Part shown: positions 17,674-25,656 of the stretch, one piece after another
Layout: each line of letters starts with the position of its first letter
How positions within the stretch are numbered: position 1 is the stretch's first letter
Assembly: GCA_020438355.1 (NCBI GenBank)
Contig: JAGQUT010000003.1
Span: 20,316-84,315, forward strand
DNA from: Solirubrobacterales bacterium
GTDB taxonomy: Bacteria > Actinomycetota > Thermoleophilia > Solirubrobacterales > 70-9
Length of the DNA: 64,000 nucleotides
Direction of reading: 5' to 3'
Program-made: the position numbers and the translations under genes
Notes under the pieces: generated by a model
Told to the model about the DNA's origin: nothing
Databases searched by the model: none
What the model saw: the letters and a program-made list of their open reading frames with translations, nothing else

Positions 17674-17720
17674 GTTCTGTCCGACCCGTCACCAGATTGA
17701 GCTGCCCCGCCGGCCCCTGA

Positions 17721-18005
17721 CTACCTTTGCGGGGGCATTCGGGTTTCTTCTGGTGGGGGCAGGTAGAGGTCGTAGCCGCAACGGGGGCAGACCTGGACGT
17801 AGAGCTTCAGGACCTTGCCGCAATTGTCACAGCGGCGTTCAGGTTCATTCACCTCATTGCGGATCAGGAACACGGCGATCAGGCCAAGTCCGGGCAGGAC
17901 GGAGCCGATGATCAGCCACAGGAAGAAAGACCCCCCTTTGGCCCGGCCGATGATTCCGGTCGCGATTCCAAAGAGGAGGGCGATGAAGACGTATTCGAAA
18001 CCCAC
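17721..18005 (-). CDS. Small zinc-ribbon membrane protein
   Basis: 94 residues from the GTG at 18005. Two hydrophobic helices separated by a basic GRAKGGS turn occupy about residues 1-50. A C-terminal zinc ribbon follows with CDNC and CPRC spaced by ten residues, then a Pro-rich tail. The open frame extends to 18104, but the extra N-terminus overlaps the divergent gene and lacks homology-like features. Similar small proteins (two helices plus zinc ribbon) are common and uncharacterised. Divergent from the DUF1800 gene by about 50 bases. Confidence 0.65.
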   Translation of the reverse strand: MGFEYVFIALLFGIATGIIGRAKGGSFFLWLIIGSVLPGLGLIAVFLIRNEVNEPERRCDNCGKVLKLYVQVCPRCGYDLYLPPPEETRMPPQR

Positions 18006-18051
18006 AGCAACATTGTGGCGGTCGCAGGTTTCACTTGACGGCTGGTGAACA

Positions 18052-19605
18052 ATGTGGGGACAGGGGATGGCAGTCAAGGCCGGGAAAAAGAAGAAACAGG
18101 TCACCTACCGACGCCAGCGCTGGGTGGATACCGGTGAAGGCGTCGTTCGGCTGCGAACGAAGGTGATCCGACGACGACGCGGCGAGAAACCACCCCGGAA
18201 GGACCCCGGCCCCCGTCCGCTCCCACGCCCCCAGCAGCCGAAGCGGCCGGCCGGGCCCCAGCCTTTCGGAACGTACAAGGGCAAATTCGGAAGGCTGGAA
18301 GCCACCAGGCTGCTCAATCGTGCCGGTTTCGGCCCCCTGCCGGGACAGGCCGAGAAGCTGGCGAAGATGGGAATGAAAAAGGCGGTCCTGTCGCTGACCC
18401 GACCTCGGGGCGAGGCCAGACTGACCGGTCCCGAACCGGTTGACGGTGACGGGATTCCGATCGCACCTTTCGACTCCTGGGGCCATGACCACCTCTGGTG
18501 GCTTGATCGCATGGTCCGGAGCAACCAGCCCTTCAGGGAACGGATGGCGCTGGTCTTTCATGACTGGTTTGCGACTTCCAACACCGGCGTTTCGCAGCAG
18601 AGGCAAATGATTGACCAGTACTGGACCCTCAGGTCGGGGGTGAACGGCACCTTCGACGACCTGACCCTGAAGATCACCAGGGACCCGGCCATGCTCCAGT
18701 GGCTGAGTGGCGGCGACAACACGAAGTGGTCACCCAACGAGAACTATGCCCGCGAACTGATGGAGCTGTTCACGCTCGGGGCCGATCGCGGTGCCTACAC
18801 CGAGCAGGACATACGCGAGGCCGCCCGGGCACTCACCGGCTGGCGCTACGACTGGGACGACGATCTCGGTGCCCACAACTTCCGTTTCGACCCCGAGTAC
18901 CACGACGATGACCCGAAGACGATCTTCGGGCAGAAGGGCAACTGGGGCTGGCGTGACGTCTGCCGCCTTTGCGTCACCCACCGGCTGCACGCCAGCTATT
19001 TCGTCGACAAGCTCTGGAGCTACTTCGTCCCGGCCGCCCCGTCGAAGGACACCCGGCAAGCACTGATCCGCCTCTACCTCGAGAACGACCGGAAGATCCT
19101 GCCCGTCGTCGAGGCGATCCTGCAGCATCCGGACTTCTACCGCGGGCCGCCGATGATCAAGCCGCCAGTCGTCTTCAATGCCAGCCTGCTTCGCGCTCTG
19201 GGAGAACCGATCCGGTCCGATGCCTGGGTCTGGCTCGGGGACGGGGCCGGACAGCAGCTCTTCCTTCCCCCGAACGTTGCTGGCTGGGACGACGAACGCT
19301 GGCTTGACACCTCGACTGTGAGGGCCCGGTGGCTGATGGTCACCTACGCGCTGGAGACCCACCATCACGAAGCCTGGGACGACTCCTACAGGGAAAAGGA
19401 ATCGACCCGTGAGGCAGTCAATCGCGCACTCGCCACGTACGGCTGGCCCGCTCTGCGGGCCGATCACCAGGGCGAACTGATCGCCATGGCAGACCGGATC
19501 CCCGCGTACGTCCAGGATGAGTGGCAGGCTCGCCCTTACCTGGCAATGCGCCAGAACGCCCTGCTTCAGCTGATCGCCTCCTCCCCCGACTTGCAGCTCT
19601 CATGA
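18052..19605 (+). CDS. DUF1800 family protein
   Basis: 517 residues. The N-terminal 75 residues are very basic and Pro-rich without a signal peptide. The DUF1800 domain then runs from LLNRAGFGP (about residue 84) through WWLDRMV, ERMALVFHDWFATS, SPNENYARELMELFTLG and the AARALTGW segment to FLPPNVAGWD; these are the usual conserved blocks. The biochemical function of DUF1800 is not established. It is nearly always encoded just before a DUF1501 protein, as here, where the stop overlaps the next ATG. Start is uncertain between ATG 18052 and ATG 18067; neither has a strong ribosome site. Confidence 0.85.
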   Translation: MWGQGMAVKAGKKKKQVTYRRQRWVDTGEGVVRLRTKVIRRRRGEKPPRKDPGPRPLPRPQQPKRPAGPQPFGTYKGKFGRLEATRLLNRAGFGPLPGQAEKLAKMGMKKAVLSLTRPRGEARLTGPEPVDGDGIPIAPFDSWGHDHLWWLDRMVRSNQPFRERMALVFHDWFATSNTGVSQQRQMIDQYWTLRSGVNGTFDDLTLKITRDPAMLQWLSGGDNTKWSPNENYARELMELFTLGADRGAYTEQDIREAARALTGWRYDWDDDLGAHNFRFDPEYHDDDPKTIFGQKGNWGWRDVCRLCVTHRLHASYFVDKLWSYFVPAAPSKDTRQALIRLYLENDRKILPVVEAILQHPDFYRGPPMIKPPVVFNASLLRALGEPIRSDAWVWLGDGAGQQLFLPPNVAGWDDERWLDTSTVRARWLMVTYALETHHHEAWDDSYREKESTREAVNRALATYGWPALRADHQGELIAMADRIPAYVQDEWQARPYLAMRQNALLQLIASSPDLQLS

Positions 19606-20954
19606 CCGATCCTCGCTGCTGCCAGAACTACACCCGTTCGAACCTTCTGCGATCGGCGGCCGCCCAGGCGGGGCGCGGTCTGCCGCCGATCGAGAACGGC
19701 ATGCCACTGCCGGCCGGTACCGGCCTGACCCGCCGTGGCTTCATCGCCGGAGCCGCCGGGCTCGCGCTCGCCGTCTACGGTGCCGGTCGTACCCCGCTGC
19801 CCCTCTTCGAGGACGGAATCGCCCAGGCGGCCCAGTCTGACCGGGTGCTCGTCTCGATATTCCTTGACGGCGGGGCTGATGCCCTCTCGCTTCTCGCTCC
19901 AGTCGACCATCCGCGTTACCACGAACTCAGACCTGTCCTGGCTCTGGATGCCGGCAGCGGAACGCCCTTCAGCGAGGATCCGAGCCTCCATTGGCACCCT
20001 GCCGCATCGGCGCTGGCCCAGCTTCATGCCGAGGGCAAGGTCACCGTCTTTCCCGCGGTCGGCTACGACGACGCCAACCAGTCTCACTTCACCTCCAGGC
20101 ACTTCTGGGAGGTCGGAGAACTCGAAACGGACACCCGGACAGGATGGATGGGCAGGTACCTCGACCTGGTCGGTACCGACAACAATCCCCTCCAGGGACT
20201 GTCACTCAGCAACACCCTCGCACCCGCCCTGGCAACCCGCGAGAAGCCCGTCGCAGCAGTCGAGGGTGTCACCGACTATGACCTCTGGTCCCACGCATCC
20301 GAGCCGGTCAGCGACGAGATGTTCCGAAGCTTCAAACGGATGGGTCAGATGAAGTCCGAGTCGCCGGCGTTACGGGACAGCCGCCGGGCCATCCGGGCCA
20401 CCAACATCATCCGCGAGACGCTCTCCTCGTTCGAGGAGTTCCAGAGCCCCGTCCAGTACCCCGAGGCGCGACTGGGCGAGCAGCTCTCCGGGCTTGCGGC
20501 CCTCCTCGGTGCGGGAATGCCGCTTCGTTGCGTCTCCGTCACCGCCGACGGAGCCTACGACACACATTCCGCCCAGGTCGAAGAGTTCGACGGCGCCGTC
20601 AAGGCGACCAGCGACTCGATCCTTGCCTTTCAGAGGGACCTGGAGGCTCGCGGCCTCCAGGACCGCGTCCTCGTTCAGGTGTGGTCCGAGTTCGGGCGCC
20701 GCCCGGAAGAGAACGGCTCCGCAGGCACCGATCACGGGGCCGCAGGTGTCGCTTTGCTGATCGGGAGCCGGGCAAGCGGGCAGATGGTCGGGGAGTTTCC
20801 CGGCCTGACAAGTCTCGATCCCGACGACAACCTCCGTCACACCTCCGATTTCCGCGCCATGTACTGCTCGCTGATCGAGCAGTGGTTCGATCATGAAGCC
20901 GGACCGATCATTCCCGGAGCTTCCAGATTCGCCAGGCCGGTGTTGATCAAGTGA
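19602..20954 (+). CDS. DUF1501 family protein with Tat signal
   Basis: 450 residues from ATG 19602, which overlaps the DUF1800 stop. A twin-arginine motif TRRGFIAG is at residues 43-50, followed by a hydrophobic stretch and Ala-rich cleavage region, so the protein is exported folded. The mature part has the alkaline-phosphatase/sulfatase-like DUF1501 fold marks: FLDGGADALSLL, GYDDANQSHF near the N-terminus, a TADGAYDTHSAQ segment, VWSEFGRRPEENGSAGTDHG and HTSDFRAMY. Possible metal ligands are present, but no activity is known for the family. The stop overlaps the GTG of the cupredoxin gene. Confidence 0.88.
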   Translation: MTDPRCCQNYTRSNLLRSAAAQAGRGLPPIENGMPLPAGTGLTRRGFIAGAAGLALAVYGAGRTPLPLFEDGIAQAAQSDRVLVSIFLDGGADALSLLAPVDHPRYHELRPVLALDAGSGTPFSEDPSLHWHPAASALAQLHAEGKVTVFPAVGYDDANQSHFTSRHFWEVGELETDTRTGWMGRYLDLVGTDNNPLQGLSLSNTLAPALATREKPVAAVEGVTDYDLWSHASEPVSDEMFRSFKRMGQMKSESPALRDSRRAIRATNIIRETLSSFEEFQSPVQYPEARLGEQLSGLAALLGAGMPLRCVSVTADGAYDTHSAQVEEFDGAVKATSDSILAFQRDLEARGLQDRVLVQVWSEFGRRPEENGSAGTDHGAAGVALLIGSRASGQMVGEFPGLTSLDPDDNLRHTSDFRAMYCSLIEQWFDHEAGPIIPGASRFARPVLIK

Positions 20955-21478
20955 GACGGGTCTCCCTCCTCTCAATGGTCGTACTCGCCGCTGCGCTGAT
21001 CGGCCCCGCACATTCCTCGGCGGCGGGACCCGCCGACGGTCAGCCTTCCACGATCCGAGCGAAGAAATGCTCATGGGACTGGAAGCGAAAGAAAGTGGTC
21101 CGCTGGGTATGGCGGGATGGCGTCAGTAAACGAATCGTCCGCTACCGTCGTGTCAAGGTCCGGATCTGCCGGACGGTTCCGGATCCGGTCCCCGCACCGG
21201 CCCGCCTCGGCGTCAAGGCCTACGAGTTCGGCTTCACCCTGAGCGCAAAGAGCCTGGTTGCCGGTGACACCATCATCGAGCTGAACAACCAGGGTGAAGA
21301 TGCCCACGACCTGCATGTTCAAAGGAGCGGGAGCGACGAGGAGCTGTCAACTCCGGAAACGGAACCGGGAACCCAGAGCCGCATCAGGTTCACCACTACA
21401 CCCGGCACCTACCGCCTGTGGTGCTCTTTGCCGAACCATGCGAGTTGGGGCATGGACACGACCTTCGAGGCTGGCTAG
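20951..21478 (+). CDS. Secreted cupredoxin-like copper protein
   Basis: 175 residues with an N-terminal signal peptide (about residues 1-25). A basic, Trp-rich linker (residues 38-75) precedes a cupredoxin domain. The type 1 copper ligands are all visible: His119, Cys158, His163 and Met168, the last three as C-x4-H-x4-M. This makes an electron-transfer or copper-binding role likely. GTG start overlaps the DUF1501 stop (GTGA), so DUF1800, DUF1501 and this gene are translated together. The 3' end overlaps the convergent NDH-2 gene by four bases. Confidence 0.8.
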   Translation: MRRVSLLSMVVLAAALIGPAHSSAAGPADGQPSTIRAKKCSWDWKRKKVVRWVWRDGVSKRIVRYRRVKVRICRTVPDPVPAPARLGVKAYEFGFTLSAKSLVAGDTIIELNNQGEDAHDLHVQRSGSDEELSTPETEPGTQSRIRFTTTPGTYRLWCSLPNHASWGMDTTFEAG

Positions 21479-22854
21479 TCGCCCCTTTGTTCAGCGGCAA
21501 GGTCCGCGTCGGCGCGGTCCTTGCCCGCGGCCGGCATGTCACTGTCAACCGGACGGTGTGAACCCCCATGAAGGTAGCGGTCGGGACTGAGGACGCCCGG
21601 ACGGCCGATCGAGCCGACCTCGGAGATATCCCGCGAGAAGGGCAGGCTGGCCGTCCAGTCGATCACCGCACGCACCTTTCTTGATGCTCCCGGGATCTGG
21701 CTCATGTGGTAGGAGCGGGCCATCCACCAGGCCTTGAAGCCACGGAAAGTGCGGTCCGAAACCTTGCCGACAGCCTTGTAGCGACCGAGGTTCACGAACG
21801 ATGCGTAGCCCTGATAGTCGAAGGTCTCCGGTTTGCCGAGACCGATAGCGGCGGCGATATTGGCAGCGACCACGGGGGCCTGCCTCACCGCGTGCTGGGC
21901 CGTCGGCGGACAAACGCCACCCTTCGGGTTCGGCACTGCCGCCGCGTCACCGAGCGACCAGACCCCGCTCATCCCCTCCACCGACATGCTGCTGTCCACC
22001 TTGACCCGTCCCCTCTCGTCAAGGGGCACTCCGAAGTTCTGGAGGCTCGGGTTTGGCACGACCCCCGCAGTCCAGACCACGGTCCGGGTCGGGATCGTCT
22101 CGCCGGTAGAAATCCTGGCCGTCGTCTCGGTGACCTCTTCGAGAGTCGTCCCGAGCCGGATGTCGATCCCGCGGCCCCGCAGTTCGTCACAGGCGTAGTC
22201 AGCAAGCTCGCGGTCGATCTCGGGAAGGACACGATCAGCGGCCTCGACCAGGATCCAGCGCATCCCGTGAAGTCTTGCCTTCGGGTAGTCCCGCATCGCA
22301 TCTGCAGCGAAGTCCTGAAGCTCGGCAAGGGCTTCCAGGCCCGCATAACCACCGCCAACGAATACGTATGTAAGAAGCTCTTCCCGGAGGGCTGGATCAT
22401 CGGTGGCATTCGCCATCTCGAGGGTCTCGATCATGTGATTCCGGAGGAAGATCGCATCGGCGAGACTCTTGAATCCGACCGCGTGCTCATTCAGTCCGGG
22501 GACCGGAAGGAACCGGGATATCGAACCGGGAGCGAACACCAGATGGTCGTAGGGAATCTGCTCGGTCTGCCCCATGTGGCTGCGGAGGGTTACCTCCCTC
22601 GCGTCGGGGTCGTGGTCATCGACCACCCCGAGCCGCAGATTGGTCCGGTGGAGGATCTCGCGCAGGGGCGTGACCACGTGGCGCGGCTCCAGGGTGCCGG
22701 CGGCGGCCTCGGGCAGCAGCGGTGTGTACAGCAGGAAATTGACGTCGTTGACGAGCGTCAGACGCGCAGACTGCCGGGGCAGAACCTTCTCGAGGTGTCG
22801 GGCTACGTTAGCTCCGGCGAATCCGCCGCCGACTATGACGATGTTCCAGGCCAT
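21475..22854 (-). CDS. ndh: Type II NADH dehydrogenase (NDH-2)
   Basis: Non-proton-pumping NADH:quinone oxidoreductase, 459 residues. The FAD-binding motif IVGGGFAGANVA is at residues 7-18, and the NADH-binding motif VFVGGGYAGLEAL lies near the middle. WTAGVVPNP and SLGDAAAVPNP (FAD contact) are present, and AQHAVRQAPVVAANI marks the quinone region. The C-terminal third has an amphipathic FKAWWMARSYHM segment for membrane binding. It would pass electrons to the menaquinone made by the men genes in this window. ATG 22854 has TATACT 7 bases upstream; the open frame beyond to 23109 is a shadow of the protease gene. Confidence 0.85.
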   Translation of the reverse strand: MAWNIVIVGGGFAGANVARHLEKVLPRQSARLTLVNDVNFLLYTPLLPEAAAGTLEPRHVVTPLREILHRTNLRLGVVDDHDPDAREVTLRSHMGQTEQIPYDHLVFAPGSISRFLPVPGLNEHAVGFKSLADAIFLRNHMIETLEMANATDDPALREELLTYVFVGGGYAGLEALAELQDFAADAMRDYPKARLHGMRWILVEAADRVLPEIDRELADYACDELRGRGIDIRLGTTLEEVTETTARISTGETIPTRTVVWTAGVVPNPSLQNFGVPLDERGRVKVDSSMSVEGMSGVWSLGDAAAVPNPKGGVCPPTAQHAVRQAPVVAANIAAAIGLGKPETFDYQGYASFVNLGRYKAVGKVSDRTFRGFKAWWMARSYHMSQIPGASRKVRAVIDWTASLPFSRDISEVGSIGRPGVLSPDRYLHGGSHRPVDSDMPAAGKDRADADLAAEQRGD

Positions 22855-22861
22855 GCCGCCG

Positions 22862-22867
22862 AGTATA
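22862..22867 (-). promoter_or_regulatory. -10 box of ndh
   Basis: TATACT on the minus strand, 7 bases before the ndh ATG, consistent with a leaderless mRNA. Confidence 0.55.
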
Positions 22868-22915
22868 TGCAGCCGGGGTATCAGGGATTTCGCAACCGGG
22901 GGCCGTTTGATCTGT

Positions 22916-22921
22916 TCTAAT
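22916..22921 (+). promoter_or_regulatory. -10 box of the secreted protease
   Basis: TCTAAT, five of six matches to TATAAT, six bases before the ATG at 22928. Leaderless arrangement again; the divergent ndh -10 is about 50 bases away. Confidence 0.5.
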
Positions 22922-22927
22922 TGGCAT

Positions 22928-24211
22928 ATGGGTTCACCAGGCAGGGCCGGGGGACGCAGGATCGGGGCTCTCGCCCTGGCTCTTCTTCTCGCCGCCGCAG
23001 CATCAGCAGTCGTCTCTTCCTCAGCCAGCGCCGCCGGGATCAGCAATCTGGACGGCAAACCCCCGAAGGTCTCCAGAGTTTCCGGTTCCTCTGTGGTGGC
23101 CTCCCCCATCCAGGCTTCTCCGGCCGCCGTGGAGCGCTACTGGACCCCGGAACGGATGATGAACGCGAAGCCAGCCGACCAGCCGAGCCCCGAAGGAGCT
23201 CTGGACATTCCCGATCTGGGCGGCTACGACGCCAGCAGTTCCGCCGCAACCGGTGACTTCACCCCAGCCAACGTCACCGCTTACCCGCAGCGAATCCAGG
23301 GCAAGGTCTTCTTCCGGGTCGGGTCTGACAACTTCACCTGTTCCGGGACCGTCGTCGAGTCGGCTGGCCGCAACCTCGTCTTTACCGCTGGACACTGCGT
23401 TTATGACCAGGTCTCCGGATTCGTCGACGAGATTGCCTTCGTTCCGGGATACGAGAACGGACCCACCCTGTACGACACCTACAGCGGACTCCAGTGGTTC
23501 ACGACACCACGCTGGGCTTCATCCGGTAGCAACAGCTATGACATTGGCCTCATAGCTCTACAGCAGCCGATTGAAGACCTCGGCGCGCGGAAGATCGCCT
23601 TCGACCTGAACCCGGTCGTGAACAGGAAAAAGCGCGAGTACACGATTTACGGCTATCCCTCGAAGCCGAGCGACCGCTTCGACGGGGAGACACTCCAGGG
23701 CTGCCGGGCGGCTTTCGCTTTCTACGACAGCACTCCACCCAACATCGCTCCTCTGCCGATGGCGGCAAAGCCCTGCTTCATGCAGCAGGGCGCCAGCGGT
23801 GGCGGCTGGATCACCCTGGGCAATTATCTGGCTTCAGTGGTCAGCTACGGCTACTGCGACAACCTGCCGAGAGACTGCGGCAGGATCTACGGTCCGGTCT
23901 TCTCGAACGCCGCGAAGGCCCTGTACGTCGGAGCCGGTGGTTCCGTCGCGCCGACGGTGAAGGTTCTGGCAGGGCCCCCTAAGGTGGTCCGCAAACGCAA
24001 GGTGAAGTTCCGTTTCGGAGGAACCGCCTCGACCCTGCTCGGGTACACCTGCCAGCTCGACCGGCAGAAGAAGGTCAGCTGTTCCTCGAAGATCTCGATC
24101 AGCAGGTTGACCGCCGGGCGGCACACCCTGAGAGTCAGGGCGATCGACCAGACCGGTCGGGTCAGCCGGCAGATCGTGCGCAACTTCCGGGTCGTCCTGC
24201 CCCGGCGCTGA
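22928..24211 (+). CDS. Secreted trypsin-like (V8-type) serine protease
   Basis: 427 residues. A long basic-hydrophobic signal peptide ends near residue 36 (SASAAG). The protease domain spans about 115-335 with a full triad: His156 in TAGHC, Asp205 in SYDIGL, Ser290 in QGASGGGW. Cys138 with Cys157 and Cys259 with Cys283 could form disulfides. A C-terminal domain of about 85 residues, with KVKFRFGG and TAGRHTLRVRAIDQTGR, resembles the Ig-like repeats of secreted actinobacterial proteins. ATG at 22928; earlier in-frame codons are antisense to ndh. Substrate unknown. Confidence 0.85.
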   Translation: MGSPGRAGGRRIGALALALLLAAAASAVVSSSASAAGISNLDGKPPKVSRVSGSSVVASPIQASPAAVERYWTPERMMNAKPADQPSPEGALDIPDLGGYDASSSAATGDFTPANVTAYPQRIQGKVFFRVGSDNFTCSGTVVESAGRNLVFTAGHCVYDQVSGFVDEIAFVPGYENGPTLYDTYSGLQWFTTPRWASSGSNSYDIGLIALQQPIEDLGARKIAFDLNPVVNRKKREYTIYGYPSKPSDRFDGETLQGCRAAFAFYDSTPPNIAPLPMAAKPCFMQQGASGGGWITLGNYLASVVSYGYCDNLPRDCGRIYGPVFSNAAKALYVGAGGSVAPTVKVLAGPPKVVRKRKVKFRFGGTASTLLGYTCQLDRQKKVSCSSKISISRLTAGRHTLRVRAIDQTGRVSRQIVRNFRVVLPRR

Positions 24212-24219
24212 ACGGCCGA

Positions 24220-25656
24220 TCAGAGACCGAGGTGCTGCCGAAGCAGCCGGTTCACCTCACCGCCGTCGGCCCGGCCCTGAGTGGCCTTCATGACCCCGCC
24301 GACCAGAGCACCGATCGCTTTCTCGTTGCCCGCCCTGACCTGTTCTGCCGGTTTCGGGTTCTCCTCGATCACCTGAAGCACGATCTTTTCGAGTTCACCC
24401 GAGTCCGAGATCTGTTCGAGGCCCTTGTCTGCGACCACGGTCTCCGGATCGGCACCGGTCGAGACCATTTCCTCGAGCACGGTCTTGCCGGCGCCATGGG
24501 AGATCTTCTTCCTGGCAACCAGGCCGATCAGGGCGGCCAGGGAGGCCGGCGGAACATTTGAATCGGCCAGCGGCCGGTCCTCCTGCCTTCTCAACTCGGC
24601 GCTGAGCTCACCTGTGACCCAATTCGCAACTACCCGTGGCTCAAGCGAGTCACCGGCATCGAGAACTTCCTCGAAATAGCCGGCCCATTCAGTCTCGAAC
24701 GACAGCAACAGGGCGGCCTGCTCGCTGACCCCCAGATCCTCGTAACGTCGGGCACGGTCGGCCGGAAGCTCGGGCAGGGAGTTCCTGGCCTCGTCGAACA
24801 TCTCCTGGGTCGGCACGACCGGAACCAGGTCCGGCTCCGGAAGGTACCGGTAGTCATGCGCCTCCTCCTTCGAACGAAGGGAATGAAGCTCACCCGTGGC
24901 CGGGTCAAAGTGAAGCGTCTCCTGGACCACCGGCTCACCGGCTTCGAGCAGAGCCTTCTGCCGGGCTACTTCGGCGTCAATCCCCCGCTCGATGAAGCGG
25001 AAAGAGTTCATGTTCTTCATCTCGGTCTTGACACCCAGCTCGGTCGATCCGACCGGACGGATCGACACGTTGGCGTCACAACGCAGCGAGCCCTCTTCCA
25101 TGTTCACGTCCGAAACACCAAGCTGCTTGATCGTCGCCCTGAGCAACTGCCCCCACTCACGAACCTGCGCTCCGGAGTGGAGGTCGGGTTCGGTGACGAT
25201 CTCGACAAGTGGGGTGCCACCCCGGTTGAAGTCAACCAGCGACGCGTCGGATCCTTTGATCCGGCCGCTGCCTCCGGTGTGAATGGTCTTCGCCGCGTCT
25301 TCCTCCAGATGGGCGTGATGGATCCGCACATCGCCCAGCTTGCCGTTTACCGCAAATGGTCTCGCTGCCTGGGTGATCTGGTAGGCCTTGGGATTGTCCG
25401 GATAGAAGTAGTTCTTTCGATCGAAGGTGGAGACCGTGGCGAGTTCGCAGTCGAGCGCCGCGCCTATCTTCAACGCGTACTCGAATGCGGTCCGGTTCGG
25501 CACCGGCAGTACGCCGGGAAGGGCCAGGCAGACAGGACAGGTGTGAACGTTCGGGTCATCTCCGAAGGAGAGCTCGCAGCCGCAGAACATCTTGGTCCTG
25601 GTCGAGAGCTGAACGTGGATCTCGAGGCCGATCACGGCTTCGTACTCGGTGCTCAC
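24220..25656 (-). CDS. gatB: Asp/Glu-tRNA amidotransferase subunit B
   Basis: Kinase and tRNA-binding subunit of GatCAB, 478 residues, standard length. The N-terminal VIGLEIHVQLSTRTKMFCGC with zinc-type cysteines, the CPVCLALPG motif, KNYFYPDNPKAYQI and EEDAAK are the conserved kinase blocks. The C-terminal half has the tail-like helical domain ending in VNRLLRQHLG. It phosphorylates Glu- or Asp-tRNA for amidation by GatA. GTG start overlaps the gatA stop by four bases. It is the last gene of the long minus-strand run. Confidence 0.97.
   Translation of the reverse strand: MSTEYEAVIGLEIHVQLSTRTKMFCGCELSFGDDPNVHTCPVCLALPGVLPVPNRTAFEYALKIGAALDCELATVSTFDRKNYFYPDNPKAYQITQAARPFAVNGKLGDVRIHHAHLEEDAAKTIHTGGSGRIKGSDASLVDFNRGGTPLVEIVTEPDLHSGAQVREWGQLLRATIKQLGVSDVNMEEGSLRCDANVSIRPVGSTELGVKTEMKNMNSFRFIERGIDAEVARQKALLEAGEPVVQETLHFDPATGELHSLRSKEEAHDYRYLPEPDLVPVVPTQEMFDEARNSLPELPADRARRYEDLGVSEQAALLLSFETEWAGYFEEVLDAGDSLEPRVVANWVTGELSAELRRQEDRPLADSNVPPASLAALIGLVARKKISHGAGKTVLEEMVSTGADPETVVADKGLEQISDSGELEKIVLQVIEENPKPAEQVRAGNEKAIGALVGGVMKATQGRADGGEVNRLLRQHLGL

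Noticed and set aside
21706..22920. Plus-strand open frame opposite ndh
   Set aside because: No recognisable motif; NDH-2 motifs on the minus strand are complete.
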